Part shown: in pieces, positions 50,423-56,997 of the stretch
Numbering within the stretch: the stretch's first letter is position 1
How the letters are laid out: every line of letters begins with the position of its first letter
NCBI RefSeq assembly: GCF_000213055.1
Contig: NZ_CM001165.1
Span: 6,875,445 to 6,939,444 of the forward strand
Origin: Streptomyces sp. Tu6071
GTDB taxonomy: Bacteria; Actinomycetota; Actinomycetes; Streptomycetales; Streptomycetaceae
Reading direction: 5' to 3'
DNA: 64,000 bases
Notes under the pieces: generated by a model
Database searches by the model: none
The model's input: only the letters and a program-made list of their open reading frames with translations
What the model was told of the DNA's origin: nothing
Translations under genes and position numbers: made by a program

Positions 50423-50445
50423 CTTAGTGAGTCGGACTCAATAAG
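50423..50445. promoter_or_regulatory. Near-perfect palindromic TetR operator
   Basis: Left arm CTTAGTGAGTC, centre G, right arm GACTCAATAAG: 11-bp arms with a single mismatched pair, 16 bp upstream of the TetR start codon. It should overlap the promoter of the TetR-ADH genes. Confidence 0.7.
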
Positions 50446-50507
50446 GGGCGGGTGTGACCCCGCTCTCCTGGTACGGGCGGTTTCGCGGCGGCCGGGTGAG
50501 GCGTCGG

Positions 50508-50969
50508 CTAGCGCGGTCCGGCGCGGCGCTCGTGCCGGGCGCGTGCCGCTTCGTGAGCCGTGCGGAGGAGCCCGAGGAGAGTGTCCGTGGTGCGCGGGCC
50601 GGGGTTCACGACGCTGAGCCAGCCCTGCGCCCCGTAGAGCGGGTGCGGGAAGAAGACGTCGGTGGCGGCGGGGTCGGCGGCGGGGTCGGCGGTGTCGCCG
50701 GGAGCGTGACGGCGCGTCGCGAGGCGGCCCGCGCGCACGTTGACGCGGTGGCGCCCGGGGGCGTCGAGGCGCGAGGAGCTGTCGCCCGGGTAGTCCTTGG
50801 TGATGACCGTGCCGTAGGGCTGGGTGCGGGCGGGGACGTGGCCGTCCGGCGCGTGGAAGAAGAAGGCGTCGCCGTGGGCGAGCGGCGGGAAGCCGCTGTC
50901 GGGGCCCGCGACGACCACGAGGGCGCCGTCGAGGCGGCGCACGGCCGCGAGGATGTGCTCGATACTCAT
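50508..50969 (-). CDS. DUF6194-family protein
   Basis: A 153-aa soluble protein I assign to DUF6194 from the N-terminal pattern MSIEHILAAVRRLDGALVV, HGDAFFFHAPDG, and YGTVITKDYPGDSSSRLD. The C-terminal part has TDVFFPHPLYGAQGWLSVVN and a basic helix. The fold and function are not known to me; the family resembles small ligand- or nucleotide-binding regulators only loosely. ATG at 50969. It is divergent from the double-MerR gene with only 41 bp between, so the two may share control. Confidence 0.75.
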   Translation of the reverse strand: MSIEHILAAVRRLDGALVVVAGPDSGFPPLAHGDAFFFHAPDGHVPARTQPYGTVITKDYPGDSSSRLDAPGRHRVNVRAGRLATRRHAPGDTADPAADPAATDVFFPHPLYGAQGWLSVVNPGPRTTDTLLGLLRTAHEAARARHERRAGPR

Positions 50970-51010
50970 GGTTCGAGCATGACCTTCGAGTGCTTCTGTG
51001 GGGTTCACCG

Positions 51011-51736
51011 ATGAAGGACGCGGCGCCGCTGCGCACCGCCGAGCTGGTCCGCCGCTCCGGCTACTCGTTCCAGCAGGTCCGTGACCTGGAACGACTCGGT
51101 GTGCTGCCGCCCGCGCCGCGCGCCGCGAACGGCTACCGCGAGTGGTCCGAGGTCCACATCCACGCCCTGCGCGCTTACCGGAATCTCGCCCACGCCCTCG
51201 GCCCCGTCGCGGCCCGCCGTCTCCTCACCGAGGCCCGCACCGCGCCGTGCGCCGAGGCTGCGGCGGCCGTCGGCGCGGCGCACGCGGATCTCGCCCGCGC
51301 CCGCGGGGAGACGCTGCGCGCCCTGGAAGCGGTCCGTGCCCTCCGCGCGGAGGGCACGGACCCCGACGACGACGCCATGACGATCACCCAGCTCGCCGCC
51401 GCCCTCGGCGTGCGCCCCTCCACGCTCCGCTTCTGGGAACAGGAGGGACTGCTCACCCCCGACCGCGTCACCTCCCACGGCGCCCGCCGCTACGCCCAGC
51501 CCGCGATCCGGGCCGCCCGCGTCGTCGCCGTCCTGCGCGCCGCCGGCCACGGCATCCCGCGCGTGCGTGCACTCCTCGCGGCGCTGGACCGCTTCGACGG
51601 GGCCGAGGAGGCCGCCCGCCTCCTGTCGGCCCGCCTCGACCACCTGGGCACGCGCATGCTGGCACTGCTGCGGGCGGGATCGGACGTGGCGGAGGTGGTG
51701 ACACGGGCGCACGAGGAGACGGGTCCGCCCGCCTGA
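51011..51736 (+). CDS. Regulator with two MerR-type helix-turn-helix domains
   Basis: A 241-aa protein with two MerR-like DNA-binding heads. The first (residues ~7-60) reads LRTAELVRRSGYSFQQVRDL and ends GYREWSEVHIHALRAYRNL. The second (~123-180) reads MTITQLAAALGVRPSTLRFW then EGLLTPDRVTSHGARRYAQP. A helical linker with Ala/Arg repeats joins them. A normal MerR has one head and dimerises by a coiled coil; a tandem pair could bind as a pseudo-dimer. The C-terminus has no Cys-rich metal site, so a small molecule or no ligand is likely. Divergent from DUF6194. Confidence 0.85.
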   Translation: MKDAAPLRTAELVRRSGYSFQQVRDLERLGVLPPAPRAANGYREWSEVHIHALRAYRNLAHALGPVAARRLLTEARTAPCAEAAAAVGAAHADLARARGETLRALEAVRALRAEGTDPDDDAMTITQLAAALGVRPSTLRFWEQEGLLTPDRVTSHGARRYAQPAIRAARVVAVLRAAGHGIPRVRALLAALDRFDGAEEAARLLSARLDHLGTRMLALLRAGSDVAEVVTRAHEETGPPA

Positions 51737-51755
51737 GAGCGCGCGCGCCGCCCCC

Positions 51756-53720
51756 TCACCTGGCCGTGCGGAACGCCTGCCCGGCCTCTGTCCAGGAGCC
51801 GTCCGGGCGGTAGAGGCCGGTGTTCGCCTCCCCGGCGGCGGAGGGGAGCCCGAACCAGGCGTAGCGCTGGAGCCAGGGCAAGGTGTCGAGCATCCTCGTC
51901 GCGGAGGAGAGGAACGCCGCCTGCTCGGCCGGGGCGGGAAAGCGGACGCCCTGCGAGAAGTCCGTGAGCGCGAACTCGGTGAGCCACACCGGCTTCCCGT
52001 ACCTGCGGTGCACCGCCTCCAGGTACGTCCGCAGCTGCTGGACCGCCGCCTCGGTGCGGAAGTCGCCCCCGTACCAGTGCACGGCGACGAAGTCGACGCG
52101 GTAGCCGCGCTCCCGCGCCCCCGTCATGAAGCGGTCGAGCCAGCCCCCGGGGGTGTCCCCGCCGTAGGCGACGGCCGGGCTGCCGAGGACCTTGCCGTGC
52201 GCCATGAGCTTGGGCCACAGGTCGAGGGCCCGCTCGACGGACAGGTTCGCCTGCCCGCCCATGTCCGGCTCGTTGAAGCCGAGCAGGTAGGGGCCGTTGG
52301 CGCGCGCCGTCGCGAGGGTCGCGTCGTCGGTGTTCTTCTCGCCCCAGATCATCGGGACGAAGCCGGGCGCGCCCGAGTCCACGATCCCGCGCGGACTCGC
52401 CGACCACGTGTAGTACCAGCGCGCCCCCGAGGCGGCGAGCCCCTGCTCGTCGCCGGGCGCGTCCCACACCCCGACGCCCTTGCGCGCCGAGGCCACGACC
52501 GCGGTCCCGGGGGCGCGGGAGGGCGCGGCCTGTCGCACCGGCGCCGGGCTCTTCTTCGTGGTGGCACGGGGCGAGGGGGAGGGCTTCGCCGAGTGGGACG
52601 GGCTCGGGGAGGGGCTGGGCGAAGTGGTCGACGGCACGGGGGTGTCGGGCGCGGAGCGTGGCGCGGTGGCGGCGCGGACCGACTCGCCGGCGGGCTCCTC
52701 GCCGACGCCGAGGAGGAACGGTGTCGCGACGGCGGCGGCCACGGCCGCCGCGGCGGCGCCGATCCCGACCGGGCCGTGGAAGAGCCGCGCCGCCGTGCGC
52801 GGGCCCCGGTGCGCACCGCCCCGCCGGGGGGAGGGCGGAGCGGTGCGCGGGCCCGCCGTCGGGGCGGCGGGGGAGGGGTGGCCGGTGGGGGTGTGCGGCG
52901 GCGCGGAGGTGCTCCCCGCTCCGTACCCGAGCAGGTGCGGCGCGTGCGCGGCGGGCAGCGGGAGCAGGGGCAGACCGGCGAGAAGCCGTTCCATCGGCAG
53001 GAGCCGCCCGCCGTCGCCGCAGCGCGCGCAGCTGCGCACGTGCCGCGCGATCCGCTTGCGCCACAGCGGCGAGGGCGTCCCGTCCCAGCCGCCGCGGAGC
53101 CCGTCGAGTTCCGCGCACTCTCCGCGCCGCGCGAGCGCGTGCACGACGGTGCGGGCGGTCTCCACCTGCTCCTTCATGCGCTGCACCCGGACCGCCGCGT
53201 GGCGCCGCGAGACGCCGAGCGCCTCGGCGAGTTCGGCACGCTCCAGCTCGCCGGTCTCCTCCAGCCACCACAGCGCGAGCAGCGCGCGGTCGTCGCCGTC
53301 GAGCCAGCGGGTCGCCTCGGCGATCTCCCTGCGCTGGTCGGTGAGCCCGAGCCGCAGCACGGTCAGGCCCACGAAATCGGCGGCGGGATCGGGCACGTCG
53401 GCGGCACTCTCCCAGTCGGCGAGGTGCTGCCCGGCCGCGCGCAGGGCCCGCTCCCGGTCGCGTATGCGCCGTACCGCGATCGCCATGAGCCAGGAGCGGT
53501 AGGCGTGTTCGTCCCGGAGCTGGGGCAGCGCGCGCACGACGCGGAGCAGCGTCTCCTGCACGACGTCGTCGACGTCGCTGTGCCCGTTGAGCGCGCGGCC
53601 CACGACGTTGTAGACGAGGGGCAGGCTCTCGGCGAGCAGCCGGTCGAGCGCCGCCGCGTCCCCGGCCCTGGCGGCACGCACTGTCCCGGCCCCGGGCCCG
53701 CTGTGACCGGTCTCCCGCAT
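51756..53720 (-). CDS. ECF sigma factor fused to a zinc anti-sigma motif, membrane helix and GH128-type glycosidase
   Basis: A 654-aa fusion. Residues ~22-95 are sigma region 2 (VDDVVQETLLRVVRALPQL), and ~130-190 are region 4, with helix-turn-helix ELAEALGVSRRHAAVRVQRM. At 227-234 lies His-x3-Cys-x2-Cys (ARHVRSCARCGD), the zf-HC2 anti-sigma signature. A Pro/Thr linker leads to one membrane helix (~318-338), a Ser/Pro-rich wall-spanning stretch, then an Asl1/GH128-like glycoside hydrolase (~415-650) with Glu484 (GFNEPD) and Glu582 (WLTEFAL) as catalytic candidates. The sigma part is cytoplasmic and the glycosidase faces outward. GGAG lies seven bases before the ATG. Probably a membrane-held sigma that senses or trims wall glycans. 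Confidence 0.9.
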   Translation of the reverse strand: MRETGHSGPGAGTVRAARAGDAAALDRLLAESLPLVYNVVGRALNGHSDVDDVVQETLLRVVRALPQLRDEHAYRSWLMAIAVRRIRDRERALRAAGQHLADWESAADVPDPAADFVGLTVLRLGLTDQRREIAEATRWLDGDDRALLALWWLEETGELERAELAEALGVSRRHAAVRVQRMKEQVETARTVVHALARRGECAELDGLRGGWDGTPSPLWRKRIARHVRSCARCGDGGRLLPMERLLAGLPLLPLPAAHAPHLLGYGAGSTSAPPHTPTGHPSPAAPTAGPRTAPPSPRRGGAHRGPRTAARLFHGPVGIGAAAAAVAAAVATPFLLGVGEEPAGESVRAATAPRSAPDTPVPSTTSPSPSPSPSHSAKPSPSPRATTKKSPAPVRQAAPSRAPGTAVVASARKGVGVWDAPGDEQGLAASGARWYYTWSASPRGIVDSGAPGFVPMIWGEKNTDDATLATARANGPYLLGFNEPDMGGQANLSVERALDLWPKLMAHGKVLGSPAVAYGGDTPGGWLDRFMTGARERGYRVDFVAVHWYGGDFRTEAAVQQLRTYLEAVHRRYGKPVWLTEFALTDFSQGVRFPAPAEQAAFLSSATRMLDTLPWLQRYAWFGLPSAAGEANTGLYRPDGSWTEAGQAFRTAR

Positions 53721-53929
53721 CTGGCTGCTCCTTCACGCGCTGTACCCAAGCCTGGGCGGCACTCCGGCCGTGCCGCCCCGACTGGGAGACGGAGCGCCGG
53801 GCCCCGGGACAACGGAAAAGACCCGGGAGAAGGAAAATCCCGTACTCCGCCCGGAAAAGCCAGCGCGCGGACGGCACGGGTGCCGGGCCGGGCGCCGCGG
53901 AGTGGCGGTCCGGTGGTGCGGGGGCTTGG

Positions 53930-53977
53930 CCCAGGGGCCCAGGGGCCCAGGGGCCCAGGGGCCCAGGGGCCCAGGGG
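53930..53977. repeat. Six tandem copies of CCCAGGGG
   Basis: Six perfect head-to-tail 8-bp units, followed after six bases by a 23-base G run (53984-54006). It lies in the 313-bp gap (53721-54033) between the sigma-glycosidase start and the ridA stop. The rest of the gap holds no gene. Confidence 0.9.
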
Positions 53978-53983
53978 TGGGGC

Positions 53984-54006
53984 GGGGGGGGGGGGGGGGG
54001 GGGGGG
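53984..54006. repeat. Homopolymer tract of 23 G
   Basis: An uninterrupted run of 23 G on the plus strand, starting 27 bp past the ridA stop and about 264 bp upstream of the sigma-glycosidase start. It can form a G-quadruplex and is prone to slippage; it may also be a sequencing or assembly artefact. Confidence 0.75.
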
Positions 54007-54033
54007 CGGCTCGTCCGCGTCAGGTCCCGTACA

Positions 54034-54498
54034 TCATTCCTCGCGCCGCACGAGCGCCGTCACGCGGATCTCCACGCGCATCCCCGGGGCGCCCAGGGCC
54101 GATACGCCGAGCTGCGTCCAGATCGGCGCGCGCTCGCCCATCCGGGCCCGGAACTGCTCGACCATGACCCGGTTGTGCTCGACGCCGATCGAGTCCGCGG
54201 CCGTGGGGACGTGGAACGAGTCGACGGCGATGACGTCGCGCCAGTCGGCGCCCGCCTCGGCGAGGGTACGGGCGACGTTGTCGAAGGCGCGGACGATCTC
54301 GTCCTCCAGCGACTCGGGGAAGGCGAAGGCGTCGTCCCAGCCGCCCTGGCCCGAGATGTCGACGCGGTCCCCGACCCGCACCGCCTGGCTGTACCGCAGC
54401 TCGCGCAGCAGATTCGGGCCGTAGCCGGGGGTGACGAAGAACTCCGGCGCGGGGCTCGCGAACGGGGGCGTGGCGTCGGCCGTGGTGTCGGCAGGCAT
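54034..54498 (-). CDS. RidA-family protein (Rid/YjgF)
   Basis: A 154-aa protein of the Rid superfamily, whose members hydrolyse reactive imines or enamines as trimers. Seen are RYSQAVRVGDRVDISGQGG near residue 35, LEDEIVRAFDNVARTLAEAGA, and the closing GAPGMRVEIRVTALV with an Arg at the position needed for imine deaminase activity in RidA. A Pro/Thr-rich N-terminus of ~20 residues is extra. ATG at 54498 with AGAGGAAGAG upstream. Divergent from a MarR gene with two operators in the gap, so expression is ligand-induced. Confidence 0.88.
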   Translation of the reverse strand: MPADTTADATPPFASPAPEFFVTPGYGPNLLRELRYSQAVRVGDRVDISGQGGWDDAFAFPESLEDEIVRAFDNVARTLAEAGADWRDVIAVDSFHVPTAADSIGVEHNRVMVEQFRARMGERAPIWTQLGVSALGAPGMRVEIRVTALVRREE

Positions 54499-54519
54499 GG
54501 GACTCTTCCTCTCGATCGG

Positions 54520-54531
54520 TTCACGCGTGAA
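54520..54531. promoter_or_regulatory. MarR operator 1 (TTCACGCGTGAA)
   Basis: Perfect 12-bp palindrome TTCACGCGTGAA followed by GTGAA, 22 bp upstream of the ridA start. The same arrangement recurs at 54553-54564, 33 bp away (three helical turns). Confidence 0.75.
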
Positions 54532-54552
54532 GTGAAACTAGCACGAGGAAAG

Positions 54553-54564
54553 TTCACGTGTGAA
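54553..54564. promoter_or_regulatory. MarR operator 2 (TTCACGTGTGAA)
   Basis: TTCAC-GT-GTGAA, a one-base variant of site 1, also followed by GTAAA, ending 20 bp before the MarR start codon, as expected for autorepression. Confidence 0.7.
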
Positions 54565-54584
54565 GTAAAGACCTGCTTGCTACG

Positions 54585-55103
54585 ATGACCGGCATGACCA
54601 GCCGACCGCTCCCGGACGAGGGTGAGGAGCCCGCCGAGGAGCCGCGTTGGCTGTCGGCCGACGAGAAGGAGGCGTGGACGGGGCTCATCTCCCTCATCCT
54701 GCTGCTGCCGGGCCGCCTGGAGGCGCCGCTGCAGCGCGCGGCCGGGCTCACGCTCTTCGAGTACCTGACCCTCAGCCACATCTCTGAATCACCGGGCCGC
54801 CGCCTGCGGATGAGTGAGCTCGCCTACCTCACGAGCGGATCCCTCTCGCGCCTCTCCAATGTCGTCAAGCGCTTCGAGCAGCGCGGCTGGGTCGAGCGCC
54901 ACCCCGACCCCGACGACGGCCGCATCACGATCGCCGCCCTCACGGAGGAGGGCTTCGCCCGGGTCGTCGCGGCGGCCCCCACCCACCTCCGTTCGGTGCG
55001 CGCCCTCGTCCTCGACCCGCTCGGCCCCGCCGACCGGCGCGCCCTGGCCCGGATCTCCGCCAAGCTGCGCACCCGGCCCTCCGACCTCGGCGCCGCGAAC
55101 TGA
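54585..55103 (+). CDS. MarR-family transcriptional regulator
   Basis: A 172-aa dimeric repressor. After an acidic N-terminus, helix GLTLFEYLTLSHISESPGRR and the winged helix LRMSELAYLTSGSLSRLSNV plus RRHPDPDDGR-type wing (VERHPDPDDGRITIAALTEEG) match MarR well. The wing keeps the D-x-R/DDGR signature. ATG at 54585 or 54594; no clear ribosome site, so it may be leaderless. It should bind the twin TTCACG palindromes and control itself and the divergent ridA gene. Ligand unknown. Confidence 0.92.
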   Translation: MTGMTSRPLPDEGEEPAEEPRWLSADEKEAWTGLISLILLLPGRLEAPLQRAAGLTLFEYLTLSHISESPGRRLRMSELAYLTSGSLSRLSNVVKRFEQRGWVERHPDPDDGRITIAALTEEGFARVVAAAPTHLRSVRALVLDPLGPADRRALARISAKLRTRPSDLGAAN

Positions 55104-55182
55104 CCGGTGGGGCCCGCTCGCCCGGCGGAGGGCGTGGGGTGGTCCCCCGCGCGGTGGAGGGCCTGGACTCGCGCCGGGACGG

Positions 55183-55719
55183 CTAGGGCGAAGCGGGTCC
55201 TCCTTCGCGCCGGGCCGCCGCGAGGCCCGAGTACCGGAACACCAGGTCCGCCGCCTCCGCCGTCCCGCACGCGGCCGGGATCACCGTCTCGACGCCGCCG
55301 GGGAGCAGGTCGCGCGGCAGGTACCAGCTCCGCAGGTCCGCCTCCGTGACGACGCCCGCGATCGCCTTGCCCGCGTGGCGGCGGAGCGTCTCGTCGAAGG
55401 GCACGTCCAGGTAGTAACTCGCCTTCGGGCCGGGGTGCTCCGCGAGGAGGGCGGTCAGCATGGCGCCGTAGCGGGCGCTCGCCATGATGCCCTCGACGAC
55501 GACGTGGAAGCCGTGCGCGAGAGCGTGCCGCGCGGTGAGCGCGATGAGATCGATGTTCGCCCCGCCCGGCACGTCCCGCTCCCGCAGCACCTCCCGGCGC
55601 AGCACGTCCTGCGCCACGAGCGCGAGTCCCCTCCCGTACCGCTCCCGCAGCCCCGCGGCGAGCGTGCTCTTCCCGCTCGCGCTGTTGCCCCGCACCGTCA
55701 CGAGGACCGGTTCCGTCAT
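55183..55719 (-). CDS. P-loop kinase-like protein (AAA_33 / zeta-toxin fold)
   Basis: A 178-aa nucleotide kinase-fold protein. Walker A is GNSASGKST at residues 11-19. LVAQDVLRREVLRERD follows with an Asp that often acts as base, FHVVVEGIMASARYG resembles the Walker B/E segment, and the lid has DETLRRHAGKAIAG with two basic residues. The closest known groups are chloramphenicol phosphotransferase-like and zeta-toxin-like kinases; the phosphate acceptor is unknown. No antitoxin gene adjoins it. GGAGG precedes the ATG. It converges with the MarR gene. Confidence 0.82.
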   Translation of the reverse strand: MTEPVLVTVRGNSASGKSTLAAGLRERYGRGLALVAQDVLRREVLRERDVPGGANIDLIALTARHALAHGFHVVVEGIMASARYGAMLTALLAEHPGPKASYYLDVPFDETLRRHAGKAIAGVVTEADLRSWYLPRDLLPGGVETVIPAACGTAEAADLVFRYSGLAAARREGGPASP

Positions 55720-55862
55720 CGCCCCACCTCCTGGCGAGCAGCCTCTCAGACGGGCGAACTCCCGCTCTCCTGTGGCGCGAAAACCCCCGGAACGAGCGAT
55801 TCACGAACACCTGATGAACCCTTTGCCGGGATCTGACCGCTCCATGGGAGAGCCGTCGATGA

Positions 55863-55876
55863 TTGGTCTTGACCAA
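55863..55876. promoter_or_regulatory. dre-like operator TTGGTC-TT-GACCAA
   Basis: A perfect 6-bp-arm inverted repeat whose core TGGTCTTGACCA differs by one base from the TGGTCTAGACCA core bound by DasR-type GntR/UTRA regulators. It is 153 bp upstream of the GntR gene in the 310-bp gap 55720-56029. The same gap holds ACTCT/AGAGT (55893-55906) and CTTTA-A-TAAAG (55923-55933) palindromes. Confidence 0.6.
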
Positions 55877-55922
55877 GGGTGGGGGCGGGCCTACTCTCGC
55901 CAGAGTCGGATAGTGCAACAAC

Positions 55923-55933
55923 CTTTAATAAAG
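55923..55933. promoter_or_regulatory. AT-rich palindrome CTTTAATAAAG near the GntR promoter
   Basis: Perfect 5-bp arms around one A, in the only AT-rich patch of the gap, about 97 bp upstream of the GntR start. It could be part of a promoter (-10 region) or a second operator. Confidence 0.35.
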
Positions 55934-56029
55934 AAGTCCGCGTAAAGCTCCCGGCCCGCGAGGCGCGCGCCGGGCGCGGTACCGGGTACGGCACACGGCA
56001 CGAGGCACACGGCGAAGGCGGAGGACAGG

Positions 56030-56782
56030 GTGGGGACCAGGCTGCACACGGTGCCGGAGCCGAAGTACCGGCATCTCAAGACGGTCATCGGCGAAGCGCT
56101 CGATCACGAGTTCACCGTGGGCGAGGTGCTGCCCAACGAGCGTGAACTCGCCGCCCGTTTCGGCGTGGCCCGCGCCACGCTCCGCCAGGCGCTCGAACAA
56201 CTGGAGCTGGAGGGCCGCCTCCAGCGCCGCCGGGGCGTCGGCACGACGGTCGCCCCGCCGCGCGTCGGCGTCGAGGTCGGCAGCAGCCGCGAGAACTGGC
56301 CGGGCGCCCCGTGCGACCCCTGGCAGGCCCGCGACGCGCACCGCGCCGTACCGCCCGCCGCCGTCGCCGAGCTGCTCGGTACCGGTGAGGAACCCGTGCA
56401 CGTCCTCACCCGCGTCCGCCTCGACGAGGCCCTGCCCGTCGCGACCGAACTCCTCTACGTCCCCGCCGCCTCCGTGCCCGGACTCAGCGCCATCGACGCC
56501 CCCGGCGGCACCGCGCGCGCCCGCGCCGTCCTGCGCGAACTGGGCCACCTCGACCCCGAGGGCGAGGACCGCGCCGTGGAACTCGGCTCGGCCGGGGCCG
56601 AGGACGCCCGCCGCCTGGACCGCCTCCCGGGCTCGCCCGTCCTCCTCGTCACGACCCGTTTCCTCGCCGAGGGCGGCACCGCCGCCGTCTCCGTCGCGAC
56701 CTATCGCGCGGACACCTGCCGCCTCACCTTCGGCGCCGACGGCGCGGGCGTCGAGATCGCCCCGGCCCGCCGCGCCTCCTGA
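56030..56782 (+). CDS. GntR-family regulator of the HutC/UTRA type
   Basis: A 250-aa regulator. The GntR helix-turn-helix (residues ~10-75) shows VLPNERELAARFGVARATLR and QALEQLELEGRLQRRRGVGT. The UTRA effector domain covers ~85-245, with VHVLTRVRLDEALPVATELL and VLLVTTRFLAEGG. UTRA domains bind sugar phosphates or small acids; DasR, of the same group, binds glucosamine phosphates. The dre-like palindrome upstream suggests it reads a DasR-type sequence, possibly autoregulating, but the protein differs from DasR outside the DNA-binding domain. GTG at 56030 with GGAGG seven bases upstream. Converges with a ROK regulator gene. Confidence 0.9.
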   Translation: MGTRLHTVPEPKYRHLKTVIGEALDHEFTVGEVLPNERELAARFGVARATLRQALEQLELEGRLQRRRGVGTTVAPPRVGVEVGSSRENWPGAPCDPWQARDAHRAVPPAAVAELLGTGEEPVHVLTRVRLDEALPVATELLYVPAASVPGLSAIDAPGGTARARAVLRELGHLDPEGEDRAVELGSAGAEDARRLDRLPGSPVLLVTTRFLAEGGTAAVSVATYRADTCRLTFGADGAGVEIAPARRAS

Positions 56783-56835
56783 CACGAGGCACCGTCACGG
56801 CGGCAGCACGCCCCAGCACGCCCGCACGGGCACGG

Positions 56836-56899
56836 GGCCGCGCACACCCGAGCGCGGCCCCGTACCCGTACCGCCGCGCCGCCCGGCCGCTCAGGACCG
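56836..56899. repeat. 64-bp direct repeat, copy 1
   Basis: A 64-bp unit beginning GGCCGCGCACACCCGAGCG and ending CGCTCAGGACCG, repeated 98 bp further on at 56934-56997 with two mismatches. A shorter third piece sharing GAGCGTGGCCCCGTACCCGT lies between (about 56898-56920). Copy 1 is in the gap between the convergent GntR and ROK genes. Confidence 0.85.
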
Positions 56900-56933
56900 A
56901 GCGTGGCCCCGTACCCGTTCCAACGCGACGCCA

Positions 56934-56997
56934 GGCCGCGCACACCCGAGCGTGGCCCCGTACCCGTACCACCGCGCCGCCCGGCCGCTCAGGACCG
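56934..56997. repeat. 64-bp direct repeat, copy 2, running into the ROK gene end
   Basis: Second copy of the 56836-56899 unit (two base changes). Its last nine bases are the stop codon and final codons of the ROK gene (stop at 56989-56991), so copy 1 is a displaced duplicate of the gene's 3' end and flank. Confidence 0.85.

Noticed and set aside
55183..55719. Zeta-type toxin of a toxin-antitoxin pair
   Set aside because: Fold is similar, but no small antitoxin ORF adjoins it and the gene stands alone facing marR.
56030..56782. Calling the GntR gene dasR
   Set aside because: The upstream site is dre-like, but the protein differs from DasR in its N-terminal arm and UTRA region and no PTS or chitin genes are near.
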